From: Lachnospiraceae bacterium
Lineage (GTDB): Bacteria; Bacillota; Clostridia; Lachnospirales; Lachnospiraceae
NCBI GenBank assembly: GCA_017518185.1
Contig: JAFWWB010000078.1
Coordinates: 62,001-126,000 of the forward strand
Length of the DNA: 64,000 nt
Reading direction: 5' to 3'
Shown here: positions 18,299 to 27,328 of the stretch, in pieces
How positions within the stretch are numbered: position 1 is the stretch's first letter
Layout: each line of letters opens with the position of its first letter
Made by a program: the position numbers and the translations under genes
The notes under the pieces: model-generated
What the model saw: only the letters and a program-made list of their open reading frames with translations
The model's database searches: none
Told to the model about the DNA's origin: nothing

Positions 18299-19126
18299 TT
18301 AAAGTGCGATCAGATCTTTGACGCTCTCAAAGATCACATTTTTCCTGTCCTGAATCTCATTTACCATAGATTCTATCTTTAGATACGGTCTATCAGTCGT
18401 TTTAATCCATGCAAGCTCTTTTTCCAGATCCATAAGTGTCAGGATACTGCTCTCCATTTCAAGGAATTCAGCCTTGTCAATATCAAGCTTTCTTACAATA
18501 TACTTGAGTAGTTTTCTTTCCGTTTCATCATAGTTCTCATCGCTGTATGCCACGGAAAGAAGATCCCATACCAAAAGCTTTGGAGTTATAAAGGAATCCT
18601 CTGTCCTCATCGATGATATAATTGCATCTTCCACGCCATCCTGAACAACATCATAATAATCGTCTGTATCTATGACCTTATCGAGTTGTTCTTTGCATTC
18701 CTTTATTATCTGGGCCTTCTTCTGCACAAAATCAGGATCTAACTCCATGCAAATCCCATCAAATTTTTCTTCCTCACTGTGATAGATCTGTCCATCTGCT
18801 GCCATCAGATAATATATGATCTTGATTGCATTCTTTGTGGAAATACAACTCACCCGAATACCGCTGTTCTCTTCCTTCGGATTATCTTCTTTCTGCGCAG
18901 ACTCAGAATAGGTACCTTCCGTTTTATTAGGTACATCAGACGGAAGACTATCCTCCTTTCCTTCCTCCGAGGTCTTATTTGCCCCTTTCCCCGCAAAAAG
19001 ATCCGGCATTTTTATTCCTTTCGCCGCATTTGCTACCGAATCAGCCGCTCCCTTCGCTGCATTCGCCACATTTCCGGCTGCATCCTGAAGGCTACCCTTC
19101 ATCTTTTCAAAATCGAATTTTGCCAT
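18299..19126 (-). CDS. TerB-like protein with amphipathic N-terminus
   Basis: A 275-residue protein. The first 45 residues are an alanine-rich amphipathic repeat (GNVANAAKGAADSVANAAKG), followed by a polar, acidic linker. The C-terminal 180 residues resemble a TerB/DjlA-type helical domain: LMAADGQIYHSEEEKFDGI and later AYSDENYDETERKLLKYIV, the paired acidic helices of that fold. TerB domains occur in stress-response and phage-resistance contexts associated with membranes. The gene lies between the M48 protease and glycine-rich membrane protein genes with gaps under 20 bases, so the three probably work together. Confidence 0.68.
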   Translation of the reverse strand: MAKFDFEKMKGSLQDAAGNVANAAKGAADSVANAAKGIKMPDLFAGKGANKTSEEGKEDSLPSDVPNKTEGTYSESAQKEDNPKEENSGIRVSCISTKNAIKIIYYLMAADGQIYHSEEEKFDGICMELDPDFVQKKAQIIKECKEQLDKVIDTDDYYDVVQDGVEDAIISSMRTEDSFITPKLLVWDLLSVAYSDENYDETERKLLKYIVRKLDIDKAEFLEMESSILTLMDLEKELAWIKTTDRPYLKIESMVNEIQDRKNVIFESVKDLIAL

Positions 19127-19143
19127 ATCCTGTACCTCTCTTT

Positions 19144-21528
19144 TTATAATTGTAGAGCTATGTCTGAATCCATCAGTGCGTCAAACTCTTCTTGATTGGT
19201 GAATTGTGGTTCTCTACCAAGCACTCGCTGTATTACAACATTTCCTTTGATCACAAGATCTGAATTTCCTGTTGCAAGTCCCTCTTTCATGTAATCAAAT
19301 CCTTCTATAAAAGCTTCAATGTCCTGAGCCAGGTAATCCGAAACACGTTCTGTAAGCTTTGCTTTATATTCTTCCAATACCTGCATCACCTGTATAGTCT
19401 TTGCTTCTGTCAGGATCATCTTCTCATGTATCAGCTGAGCTTCTTTTCTTTCATTGGAGATTTCCTTAACAATTGCCACTGCGGATCTCCCAGCACCGAC
19501 ATAATTAAACCTTGCCGCAAACCTTCCGGCAAACAGAACCCAATTACCGCCGGATTCAAGTGCTGCATGGACAGCGGCATCCGCCGTATCTGCAACTGTG
19601 AAAGTCATACTGGAAATCGTGATCATTCTCTTTACTGTTCTGTTCCTGAATGGAATGACATTACTCCAATCTATTCCTTTCAAGCCTTTATGATCGGCAA
19701 TCTCAACACAAAGATGTGATACAAAAAATCCAAGCCTTACATATATCTCGTTAAGAGCAACCGGTATAGCCTGTTTCCCAAGAGCCTTATACATCGTAAT
19801 CTCATGCCGGAGATCCAGCTTATGATTCTCATACAGATCATCAACAAACGCTGGAAGTCCTGAATCCTTCAAAATAGGGAGCGCGGAAATCTCATATAGC
19901 AGAGATACAAATATACCAGGTATTCCCATGCCACCACCGGCAGTATTTTTTGAGCCACCCATATCACTAACAAGATGTCCAAACCAGTTGTCAGCACACT
20001 TTGCAATCTCTACAATGATCGGTGTAGAGGCAACCAGATGTGATAATCTATGAAGAGCCTTAGGAACTTCCTCTCCGCTTTCCTCTTCATATTTCTTTTC
20101 TGCCACAGCCACAAGCCAATTAAGGATCCCTGTTATCACGGCCGGAGCAAGCACCTGAATAATGTCGCTAGGAGTTGTTTCAACAAATATGAAATGCCAC
20201 TCGCCGTCCTTGTTAACAAATGACCCCAGCCTGAGGAACTGTACAACAATAGATGAAACAAGCCCAACAGGTGTGGGATGATGAGCAAGATCAGCCAAAT
20301 GATGATTCTTCGCAGAAACGCCTATTCCCGCACCTTTCCACAGATTATCCTGTGCCACCTTGAAAGCCTGTTCCAGATCACTGATAGAATCCTTTAACCT
20401 TGCGCGATCAAATCCGCGGGATTTTGCATATTCCTGAATAAAATTATTGACCTGTTGGTGTGACAGCCCAATATCCTTCCCTGTAATCTTTGTTTCACCG
20501 ATAAATATAGCATCTATGGCTCCTGCCATAATTCCGCTGAATACCGCAAACGCATAATCAACTTTATCAGCTTCACAGGTATACCTCTTAAGCTCTTTAT
20601 TGACACGTTCCAATTCAGCATCAATATTTATATCGCTATCCCCTGAGGCCTGAAGAGAAATATCTGCGGCTACGATCTCTTCTTCAACTATATCTTCAGC
20701 TTCTTTCTCTTTTTTTACGTCAATGGTATAGCTTCCATCAAGGATTCCCTGATACTGATCTGACTTTGAAAACTCATAGCATTCGTAGGCTCTTGTCGCA
20801 AGCCTCGGGTGAGTATCTCCCTGTGTCAGCATCGCTTCAATTAATTGATTCGACTTTGAATCATTAACAAATGCTTTCAGATCCAGAGCTTGTTTGATAA
20901 ACTCATCCCGATTGATATTATTGCTATATCCGTGGATTTTTAGAAGAGCATCCACCATGTTTTCTGCTTTACCATCACAGAGCACAGCGGCACGATCTGC
21001 TGAAAGCTCACTGCATCTATCCCAAAACAAGAGTGCCTTTATCAACGTAGGAGTAAGAAATCTTCTAATGCCCGGTATAGACGAAAGGGGGCTGTTTTCA
21101 ATTCCCTCAATAAGCTGCATTGCCATCGAATGATACAGATAATGCTTGCAGGCAATATGCCCACACTCGTGAGCCAGAACACTTGGAATAAGCTCATTGG
21201 GAACCTTTTTTACGAGCTCAGATGTCACAAAAATATAAGGATTCGAACTCCCGCCGGTTGCGGCATTGATTTCTTTTGACTTAACATAGTAAAGCTCTGG
21301 CACCACTATACCTAATTTCTCACATATCGGCGGTAACTGATTATAAATCTCCGGCATCTGATTCTCACTCAGTCGGATAGCCGATGACATGAACGATATT
21401 TTTGCTGCTTTTTCATCGAAATTCGTGATGTATGCTTCTCTAAGTTTGACAAACTTTGGAAAAGCGTTCAATGCAGCAAATGCTTTTCGATCCAAATCAT
21501 GTACGTACAATTCAGCGTTGTATGCCAT
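19144..21528 (-). CDS. M48 metalloprotease with large uncharacterised C-terminal region
   Basis: A 794-residue protein. Residues 1-270 are an M48-type zinc peptidase: HECGH at 120-124 gives two zinc ligands and the general base, and E174 in ELSADRAA is the expected third ligand. Unlike HtpX it has no N-terminal transmembrane helices. Residues 270-310 form an acidic linker. The remaining 480 residues contain hydrophobic helices (AFAVFSGIMAGAIDAIFIG, IIQVLAPAVITGILNWLVAV) and histidine-rich motifs (NHHLADLAHHPTPVGL, NWFGHLVSDMGG) in a domain I cannot assign to a characterised family. A GGAGGGG site precedes the start, 20 bases after the WYL regulator. The protease probably acts at or on a membrane. 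Confidence 0.8.
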   Translation of the reverse strand: MAYNAELYVHDLDRKAFAALNAFPKFVKLREAYITNFDEKAAKISFMSSAIRLSENQMPEIYNQLPPICEKLGIVVPELYYVKSKEINAATGGSSNPYIFVTSELVKKVPNELIPSVLAHECGHIACKHYLYHSMAMQLIEGIENSPLSSIPGIRRFLTPTLIKALLFWDRCSELSADRAAVLCDGKAENMVDALLKIHGYSNNINRDEFIKQALDLKAFVNDSKSNQLIEAMLTQGDTHPRLATRAYECYEFSKSDQYQGILDGSYTIDVKKEKEAEDIVEEEIVAADISLQASGDSDINIDAELERVNKELKRYTCEADKVDYAFAVFSGIMAGAIDAIFIGETKITGKDIGLSHQQVNNFIQEYAKSRGFDRARLKDSISDLEQAFKVAQDNLWKGAGIGVSAKNHHLADLAHHPTPVGLVSSIVVQFLRLGSFVNKDGEWHFIFVETTPSDIIQVLAPAVITGILNWLVAVAEKKYEEESGEEVPKALHRLSHLVASTPIIVEIAKCADNWFGHLVSDMGGSKNTAGGGMGIPGIFVSLLYEISALPILKDSGLPAFVDDLYENHKLDLRHEITMYKALGKQAIPVALNEIYVRLGFFVSHLCVEIADHKGLKGIDWSNVIPFRNRTVKRMITISSMTFTVADTADAAVHAALESGGNWVLFAGRFAARFNYVGAGRSAVAIVKEISNERKEAQLIHEKMILTEAKTIQVMQVLEEYKAKLTERVSDYLAQDIEAFIEGFDYMKEGLATGNSDLVIKGNVVIQRVLGREPQFTNQEEFDALMDSDIALQL

Positions 21529-21548
21529 ACCGTTTTCCCCTCCACTTT

Positions 21549-22505
21549 TTATTTTATCAGCTCAATATATGAGCCTTGACTTCTCAACCACATCTCTATT
21601 CCGGTTCCGAACACCTCCGCCCGTACAGTATAGATACCATCCTCTTCATCCAGGATCTCTGCCGTGGGAAGCTTATCCAAAATAGCGTCTATATCCGTAC
21701 CAGAATATTTAAAGGTGATCTTCTGGAGCTTGCCACCATACATGAACTGAACTCTCTTCCGAAACTCCCCCTCTTCAAATCTGCTGCTGTAAGGAATGTG
21801 GAATCTTTCCTCCAACACCGTCATTTTCTTTATTCTGTCGATCCGATAAATCGTAGGAAATGAATCATTTATCACATCAAATCTTTGTCTTACTGTTTCA
21901 TCATCAATAAATGCTGTCAGATAAAAATAATATTCCGAAAACATTATTGCCAACGGCTGAAGTTTTCTCTTAACCGTTTTCTTGTCCTTAGTGCGGTAAT
22001 AGGAGATTTCTATATATCTGGCCTCCCGTATCGCTCCTCCCAATTCCCACATTCTGTCAATGAATTTAGTTTTATGCCTTAACTCGATATAATGATATTC
22101 CTCGTTGCTTATAAGGTCTTTTACCAGCTTCTGGTTGCTCTTAGGTACACAGCAGGTGATCAGTTTATCAAGCATTTCCACCATTTCTGCCTTTGTAAAA
22201 GCCCTGCTATCCAACAGGATTTTGCAAAGAGCCAATACTTCGCTGTTTTGAAGCCGAACCTTGTATAGCGTTTCTAATCGATATCCCTTTGCCAATCTGT
22301 CATATACTACAGTATTAACGATTCCTGACCGTTCAGAATCAGCATCAAGGAAATTTCTTATATCATCTATATCTCTTGTGATGCTTCTTTCGTTTACCCC
22401 GTATAGAAGTGCTTCCTCGGCTTTGTTTACCACATAACCTTCCGTCAGCTTGGTATATATCTGTAGCACACGCCCTATTTTATCGTTCTTTAACTCTTCA
22501 TCCAT
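21549..22505 (-). CDS. WYL-domain transcriptional regulator
   Basis: A 318-residue protein. The N-terminal region (residues 1-75) is a winged-HTH-like segment containing the ERSITRDIDDIRNFLD motif typical of DeoR/WYL regulators. The central WYL domain includes YIEISYYRTKDKKTV, FSEYYFYLTAFID and YRIDRIKKM, and a WCX-type C-terminus follows. WYL proteins bind nucleic acid or nucleotide ligands and often control phage-defence operons (known for BrxR and CapW). AGGAGG precedes the ATG. It lies directly upstream of the M48 gene and is its likely regulator. Confidence 0.87.
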   Translation of the reverse strand: MDEELKNDKIGRVLQIYTKLTEGYVVNKAEEALLYGVNERSITRDIDDIRNFLDADSERSGIVNTVVYDRLAKGYRLETLYKVRLQNSEVLALCKILLDSRAFTKAEMVEMLDKLITCCVPKSNQKLVKDLISNEEYHYIELRHKTKFIDRMWELGGAIREARYIEISYYRTKDKKTVKRKLQPLAIMFSEYYFYLTAFIDDETVRQRFDVINDSFPTIYRIDRIKKMTVLEERFHIPYSSRFEEGEFRKRVQFMYGGKLQKITFKYSGTDIDAILDKLPTAEILDEEDGIYTVRAEVFGTGIEMWLRSQGSYIELIK

Positions 22506-22558
22506 GCTGACCTCCTATCTTGTATTCGCATTATAGCATCCGAGAAGGACACATTCTG

Positions 22559-22777
22559 TCATTTCGAATCATCTTTTTGTTTTTTTCTCCAGTTTTTATA
22601 TTCTCCGGTAGTAATACGCCCGTCTGTCGGTTTCTCCGTGTCCTTCGGAATTGCCCATTCATGTCCAAACCGTGTAGCTCCAGGTATTCTTCCTTGTGAA
22701 CACAATGTTTGAACCCTTCTCCGTGTAATACCCCATTTTTCAGCAACGTCCTTAATGGTAAGATATTCTTCAATCAT
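22559..22777 (-). CDS. Small excisionase/MerR-like HTH protein
   Basis: A 72-residue protein whose N-terminus (LTIKDVAEKWGITRRRVQTL) is a winged-helix DNA-binding domain of the excisionase/MerR type, followed by CSQGRIPGATRFG and a basic tail. Closely similar small proteins are common in Lachnospiraceae accessory regions. It is the first gene after a strong promoter and lies 53 bases before the WYL gene, so it is probably a co-regulator of the operon. The ribosome site is modest (GGTGATC). Confidence 0.75.
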   Translation of the reverse strand: MIEEYLTIKDVAEKWGITRRRVQTLCSQGRIPGATRFGHEWAIPKDTEKPTDGRITTGEYKNWRKKQKDDSK

Positions 22778-22823
22778 AGATCACCGTACTTTCCATATTC
22801 TAAGACTATACATAACTTATTCT

Positions 22824-22852
22824 ATCATATTCCAAACAACGAACGATGTCAA
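22824..22852 (-). promoter_or_regulatory. Strong sigma-A promoter of the HTH-WYL-M48 operon
   Basis: On the minus strand, a consensus TTGACA (22847-22852) and TATGAT (22824-22829) are separated by exactly 17 bases. The expected start leaves a leader of about 40 bases before the small HTH gene. No other comparable promoter is seen before 16559, so it should drive all six genes. Confidence 0.8.
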
Positions 22853-22877
22853 CAAAATGGCCGAGGATCTCCCACTC

Positions 22878-22920
22878 AAAAAAGCCCCCAGAGTACGCTC
22901 ACAGCGCACCCCAGGGGGCT
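22878..22920 (-). terminator. Terminator between the lysozyme remnant and the accessory operon
   Basis: On the minus strand a GC-rich stem (AGCCCCC with GGGGGCT at the base, further pairing inside) spans 22884-22920. It is followed by six T residues (22878-22883). It closes transcription coming from the SH3-domain remnant just before the promoter of the HTH/WYL operon. Confidence 0.9.
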
Positions 22921-22925
22921 CCCCA

Positions 22926-23322
22926 TCACTTCCTCACGGCATCCTTCAGCTCTATCCATCCAACACCGCTCTTCAATTTCCCATACCCATCCTTAACCTC
23001 AAGGATCGTAAACACTCCGTTCCCGGTCGTTTTCCCGGTCATCGGATACCCTTCTCCCGGGCCTGTCCGGATCGGCAGGTTCTTCACCTTCACCAGGAAC
23101 GGCACCTTGGCCTCTTCTGCCGCCTTCCTAGCATACTTCTCATAAAACTCCTGTCCGTAACCCGCCCGTTTCACCTTCATAGCCTCACTCTGATCCGTAG
23201 GCCGCTCATACTGTGTCAGCACCACATCAGAAGCCTCCCGCACACTCTTCGCCCCCTGCAGGGCCTTCAGCACGCCCGGATATTCCCAAGCAGCCCGGCC
23301 ACGCCATAGACATATAAAAGGA
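22926..23322 (-). pseudogene. C-terminal remnant of a cell-wall lysozyme/SH3b protein
   Basis: The open frame runs from a stop at about 23323 to 22926 without a convincing start; a GTG at 23273 is possible. The N-terminal part (GAKSVREASDVVLTQYERP and the following GYGQEFYEKYA) matches the end of a phage-tail-tip-lysozyme-type catalytic domain. The rest (NLPIRTGPGEGYPMTG, GVFTILEVKDGYGKL, GVGWIEL) is one bacterial SH3 cell-wall-binding domain. The catalytic part and signal peptide are missing, so this is most likely a decayed 3' end. A perfect terminator follows it. Confidence 0.7.
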
Positions 23323-24078
23323 CTAAGTCAAGGCGGCCTCTCCATTTCCTAAAGCCATCCGACTTAGCCCTATTATACGGTTATCACCGTTAATGATAAC
23401 ATTACCTCCGTTGCCCCAATGGCCTCCTCCTATCCCGGCACCTCCGAAATGATTAAAGGAGCCATGAACACTGGCATCAACAGTTCCTCCGTTTATCGTG
23501 ACAGTTCCGCCGCTTCCGCTGCTTCCGCCGCCTATAGCCGCGCCGTTACCGCTGCTGATGACGTTTACCGTTCCCCCGTTTATAAACACCTTTCCGCCGT
23601 TACCATGATACCCGCCTCCGATCCCGGCTGCATAATCACCGCTGTTTGCGGTTACGTTTCCACCATTTACGATCAGCGTACCGCCGGTTTCAATCGATGC
23701 GGATTCATTGTTACGGCCTCCGCCTATACCGGCAGCATAATCCCCTCCTTTTACATTCACCGTTCCTCCGTGTATGATGATGGTACCTGCCGGATTACCG
23801 TCAGAGCCCCCTATGCCCGCATTATAATTGCCTGCGGCTGCAACAAGCTTCCCCTCATCTCCTTCCTCTGCATATATCGTAAGCGTATTGTCTCCGCTTA
23901 CATTGATGCCCTTGTTCGCATTCAGGGTCGCTCCGCCGCAGAGCACGAGATTGGCAGAACCGTGAGATAATCTCAAGAGGCGCAAGGACCTTGCCTTTTC
24001 TGCTCCTGCGCGTTGAAAACCCCGTATAAAGTAAAAATGACAGTTCGCACTGCCATTTTCAGAGAAGGTATTTCTTTC
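23323..24078 (-). pseudogene. Remnant of a glycine-rich beta-helix surface protein
   Basis: The frame is open from a stop at 24079-24081 to 23323; the only starts are non-ATG (TTG at 23985). Five imperfect repeats alternate GGTVNV- or GGNVTA-type strands with AAGIGGG turns, typical of repetitive surface or adhesin proteins of gut Firmicutes. The N-terminal part (residues before SANLVLCGG) and C-terminal tail (after VIINGDN) do not fit the repeat pattern. No signal peptide, anchor or promoter is present. It appears to be an internal piece of a larger gene joined to the lysozyme remnant. Confidence 0.65.
24033..24057 (-). terminator. Terminator downstream of ftsH
   Basis: AATGGCAGT and ACTGTCATT (one G-U pair) flank a GCGA tetraloop and are followed by five T residues on the minus strand (24033-24037). 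It lies about 170 bases after the ftsH stop codon and is the first terminator after it, so it probably ends the long clpS-to-ftsH transcript. The rest of the 24082-24226 gap holds only a possible extended -10 (TGCTATAAT) without a good -35. Confidence 0.75.
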
Positions 24079-24226
24079 TTATGGGGTTATAGCAAAAAAC
24101 TATAAAATGTATTGGGGGTTACATCCTGCATTATAGCAGACCCCGTATTTTATTCCATTCTCAAAACTCACAAAATTTACAATGAATTCTCCGGATTTTT
24201 AGTAATTTTTGCAAATGTACCCGGTA

Positions 24227-26029
24227 TCAGGCGAAGAGTGCCTCGAACTCCTCCCTGCCGATGCGTTCCTTCTCGATGAGAAGGGCGGCGCAGTTATGCA
24301 TGATCTGGAGGTTTTCCTCCAGTATGCGCTTTGCCTCGGCGTGGCAGCTGTCGATTATCTTCTTCACCTCGGCGTCGATCTCGGCTGCCTTGGCCTCGCT
24401 GGTGGTCTTGGCGTGGGCCAGATCCCGGCCTATGAAGACCTCATTGTCGTCATCCTCGTAGCAGATGAGGCCCAGATCCGACATACCGAAGCGGGTCACC
24501 ATGGCCCTTGCGGTCTTTGTGGCGCTCTTGATATCGCTGGACGCTCCGGTGCACACATCCCCGAAGATGATCTCCTCGGCGACACGGCCTCCCAGGCTCA
24601 CGATTATATCCTGCTTCAGCTGTTCCTTCGAGCGGTGGTTGTCATCATTATCGGGAACGGGCATCATATAGCCTGCTGCTCCCTCTCCGGTGGGGATCAC
24701 GGATACGGTGTAGACGGAACCGGTAAGGGGCAGGAGATGCATGAGTATGGCGTGGCCCGACTCATGATAGGCCGTGATCTTCTTATCCCTTTCGCTGATC
24801 ACATGGCTCCTCTTCTCGGTTCCTATGCCCACCTTTATAAAGGAGCTCTTCACATCTTCGTAATTTATGAAGTGCCTGTCATCCTTCGCGGCCTTGATAG
24901 CTGCCTCGTTCAGCAGGTTCTCAAGATCCGCGCCGGAAAAGCCTGCGGTGGTGCGGGCAAGCTGGGTAAGATCCACATCCTCTGCAAGAGGCTTGTTCTT
25001 CGCATGCACCTTGAGTATGTCGGTGCGGCCCTGCACGTCGGGAAGGCTGACGGTGATCTTACGGTCGAAACGTCCGGGACGGAGTATGGCGGGATCCAGT
25101 ATATCCACCCTGTTGGTGGCCGCCAGCACGATTATGCCTTCATTGGCCTCGAAGCCGTCCATCTCCACCAGGAGCTGGTTCAGGGTCTGCTCCCTTTCGT
25201 CGTGGCCGCCGCCCATGCCGGCGCCCCTGCGCCTTGCCACTGCGTCGATCTCATCGATAAAGACTATGCAGGGCGCGTTCTTCTTTGCATCCTCGAAAAG
25301 GTCCCTGACGCGGCTTGCGCCCACGCCCACGAACATCTCCACGAAATCCGCACCGGAGATGGAGAAAAAGGGCACCTTTGCCTCGCCGGCTATGGCCTTG
25401 GCAAGCAGGGTCTTTCCGGTACCGGGACGTCCCTCAAGGAGTATGCCCTTGGGGATCCTGGCTCCCAGCTCCGTATACTTTCCGGGGGCTTTAAGGAAAT
25501 CCACTATCTCGTCCAGATCGTCCTTCTCCTCATGAAGGCCCGCCACATCCGCGAAGGTGGTCTTGGAATCCGTGACCATCTGGGCGCGGCTCTTGCCGAA
25601 GTTCATCATACGGCTTCCCGGGCCGCTGCCCGCCTGGTTGTTCATCATGCTGCTGTAGAAGAACACAAAGATCACCAGGACGATAAGGGACGGCAGCACG
25701 TACATAAGGAACCAGTTGTCCTCTGGCACGTCCTCTATGCGGAGGGAGATATCCTTGTCCCTCACATATTCCTCAATCTTCTTTACGTCGGTAACGTTGA
25801 AGGAGTGGCCAGCGCGGTCAGTAGTGGTGACCACTATGGTACCGGTAGGCACCTCCTTGTTCTGCTGAATGGTGACGGTCATGACCCTGCCGTCCTCCAC
25901 AGCCCGGAAGAAATCCTCCTGCGTATACTGGGATGTGCGCTTCACCGAAAAGCTGATCCATATGGCAGCCGCCATCAGTATCACTATCAGCAGAAAGACG
26001 AAGCTGTAGCTGTTCCTTTTCTTTTCCAA
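24227..26029 (-). CDS. ftsH: ATP-dependent zinc metalloprotease FtsH
   Basis: A 600-residue membrane AAA+ protease with two transmembrane segments (8-27 and about 107-126). Walker A is EGRPGTGKT (199-207), Walker [10 protein letters not shown], the pore motif is FVGVGASR, and the zinc site is HESGH (422-426). It degrades misfolded membrane proteins and short-lived regulators. Walker A has arginine where nearly all FtsH proteins have proline (G-R-P-G instead of G-P-P-G); the invariant GxxxxGKT is intact. It starts 3 bases after hpt, the common hpt-ftsH pairing, but here at the end of a glycan operon. Confidence 0.95.
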   Translation of the reverse strand: MEKKRNSYSFVFLLIVILMAAAIWISFSVKRTSQYTQEDFFRAVEDGRVMTVTIQQNKEVPTGTIVVTTTDRAGHSFNVTDVKKIEEYVRDKDISLRIEDVPEDNWFLMYVLPSLIVLVIFVFFYSSMMNNQAGSGPGSRMMNFGKSRAQMVTDSKTTFADVAGLHEEKDDLDEIVDFLKAPGKYTELGARIPKGILLEGRPGTGKTLLAKAIAGEAKVPFFSISGADFVEMFVGVGASRVRDLFEDAKKNAPCIVFIDEIDAVARRRGAGMGGGHDEREQTLNQLLVEMDGFEANEGIIVLAATNRVDILDPAILRPGRFDRKITVSLPDVQGRTDILKVHAKNKPLAEDVDLTQLARTTAGFSGADLENLLNEAAIKAAKDDRHFINYEDVKSSFIKVGIGTEKRSHVISERDKKITAYHESGHAILMHLLPLTGSVYTVSVIPTGEGAAGYMMPVPDNDDNHRSKEQLKQDIIVSLGGRVAEEIIFGDVCTGASSDIKSATKTARAMVTRFGMSDLGLICYEDDDNEVFIGRDLAHAKTTSEAKAAEIDAEVKKIIDSCHAEAKRILEENLQIMHNCAALLIEKERIGREEFEALFA

Positions 26030-26032
26030 TGC

Positions 26033-26554
26033 TTAGTCCTCCACGACCCCTATGTAGGGGAGATTCCTGTATTTCTGGGCGTAGTCCAGGCCGTAGCCCA
26101 CTATGAACTCGTCCGGTACCTTAAAGCCCGTGTAGTCCACCTGCACCTCATGGGTGCGGCGGGAAGGCTTGTCGAGCAGTGTGCAGAGCTTAAGACTGGC
26201 AGGCTTGCGGCCCTGGAGCATCTTAAGCAGGTAGGAAAGGGTGCGGCCGCTGTCCACGATATCTTCGACCACCATCACGTCCTTGGCCTCCAGGGTCTCG
26301 TCCAGATCCTTGACTATGCGGACCACTCCGCTGGAGCTCTTCTCATCCCCGTAGCTCGAAACGCTCATAAAGTCTATGGTCACGGGTATGGTTATGCGCT
26401 TTGCCAGCTCGCAGGTGAAGAACACTCCGCCCTTCAGCACGCTTACCAGGTGCAGGCTCTTTCCCGCATAGTCCGCGCTTATCTGTTCTCCCAGCTCCCT
26501 GATCCGCCGGTTCACCTCTTCTTCGCCGATAAGTACCTTTATCTGATCCATCAT
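26033..26554 (-). CDS. hpt: Hypoxanthine phosphoribosyltransferase
   Basis: A 173-residue type I phosphoribosyltransferase with the PRPP-binding motif VMVVEDIVDSGRTL and the N-terminal VSVLKGGVFF loop. It salvages hypoxanthine and guanine to IMP and GMP. In Firmicutes hpt normally sits between tilS and ftsH; ftsH follows here, but the upstream neighbour is a glycosyltransferase-like gene 15 bases away. That gap is the largest in the whole 24-kb run. Confidence 0.94.
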   Translation of the reverse strand: MMDQIKVLIGEEEVNRRIRELGEQISADYAGKSLHLVSVLKGGVFFTCELAKRITIPVTIDFMSVSSYGDEKSSSGVVRIVKDLDETLEAKDVMVVEDIVDSGRTLSYLLKMLQGRKPASLKLCTLLDKPSRRTHEVQVDYTGFKVPDEFIVGYGLDYAQKYRNLPYIGVVED

Positions 26555-26569
26555 GATGCTCCTCCTGAT

Positions 26570-27328
26570 CTATATGTGGATACCGTATGTTGAAAGGAAT
26601 TCCTTCATTTCACCGTAATCCGAAAAATCCTTTTTCCAGCCATGGACTGCATAGGGGATGTCTCCGGTCCTGACCCTGTGCCGCAGGCTGTATTCCCCGG
26701 CAAAACGGTGGCCAAGCTCCACGGGAGCCGGCTTAAAGCCAATGCCCGAATCCCTGCCGAAGACGCCGAAGAAGATATCCTCATTCCTGAACCAGAGCTT
26801 TCTCCTTAATGAATGCTTCTTAAGGAGCTCCCTGCAGTGCTTCACGTGCCGGAGTGAAAAACCTCCGTTGCCCATCTCGATGCCGTCGCCCTTATGCTTG
26901 CAGCAGCGGATGTGGCTCCGGATGTCCCCGGTCAGGGTCCACTCCCAGATCTGCCGCGGCGGCTCCCAGGGCGCGCCCGTATAATCATACCCCTCAGAGA
27001 TGTATCTGTCCAGTTCATCGCTGTTACCCCAGATCACCGCGTCCGTCTGGGCTATCAGCACGTATTCGTAATGCTCGAAGGCGGCGTAAAGCCCGTCGGA
27101 GAGCATCAGCTTATTGTAGCCTTTTATCCCGTCAAAGAATTCCGGTGCAAAGCTCTGGTGCTTTCCCGCAGGGAAACGCTCCGAATACCAGGACATGTCC
27201 CTGCCCTCAGGCAGCACAAAGTATATATCCCTGTATCTTAGCAGCTCAAAATACCTGCTCACACAGGCTTCCTCATCCGCATCCAGGCGCGGCTTATATA
27301 CGGGTATCAGAACTGCCGCTTTCTGCAT
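26570..27328 (-). CDS. DUF5672-type glycosyltransferase-like protein
   Basis: A 252-residue protein with an N-terminal VLIPVYKPRLDADE, a middle YEYVLIAQTDAVIWG (a probable metal/nucleotide-sugar site with an aspartate) and GAPWEPP followed by GNGGFSLRHV. These are hallmarks of the DUF5672 family, considered GT-A-like glycosyltransferases. GGAG precedes the ATG. It overlaps the preceding GT4 gene by 35 bases. The sugar donor is unknown. It is the last glycan gene before hpt-ftsH. Confidence 0.78.
   Translation of the reverse strand: MQKAAVLIPVYKPRLDADEEACVSRYFELLRYRDIYFVLPEGRDMSWYSERFPAGKHQSFAPEFFDGIKGYNKLMLSDGLYAAFEHYEYVLIAQTDAVIWGNSDELDRYISEGYDYTGAPWEPPRQIWEWTLTGDIRSHIRCCKHKGDGIEMGNGGFSLRHVKHCRELLKKHSLRRKLWFRNEDIFFGVFGRDSGIGFKPAPVELGHRFAGEYSLRHRVRTGDIPYAVHGWKKDFSDYGEMKEFLSTYGIHI

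Noticed and set aside
22531-22773. An 80-codon alternative frame overlapping the small HTH gene
   Set aside because: The other frame (22559-22777) encodes a clear DNA-binding domain; this one has none.
23400-23960. Regular repeats that might be a CRISPR array
   Set aside because: The repeats are coding (glycine-rich beta-helix units), differ from copy to copy and have no constant repeat with unique spacers.
24130-24138. Extended -10 element (TGCTATAAT) after ftsH
   Set aside because: No acceptable -35 lies at the right distance and a terminator follows within 100 bases, so a working promoter is not supported.
24209-26593. A 794-codon open frame on the plus strand
   Set aside because: It runs antisense across ftsH and hpt, whose catalytic motifs are certain. 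Its protein is histidine- and leucine-rich without domains. It results from the codon bias of the true genes.
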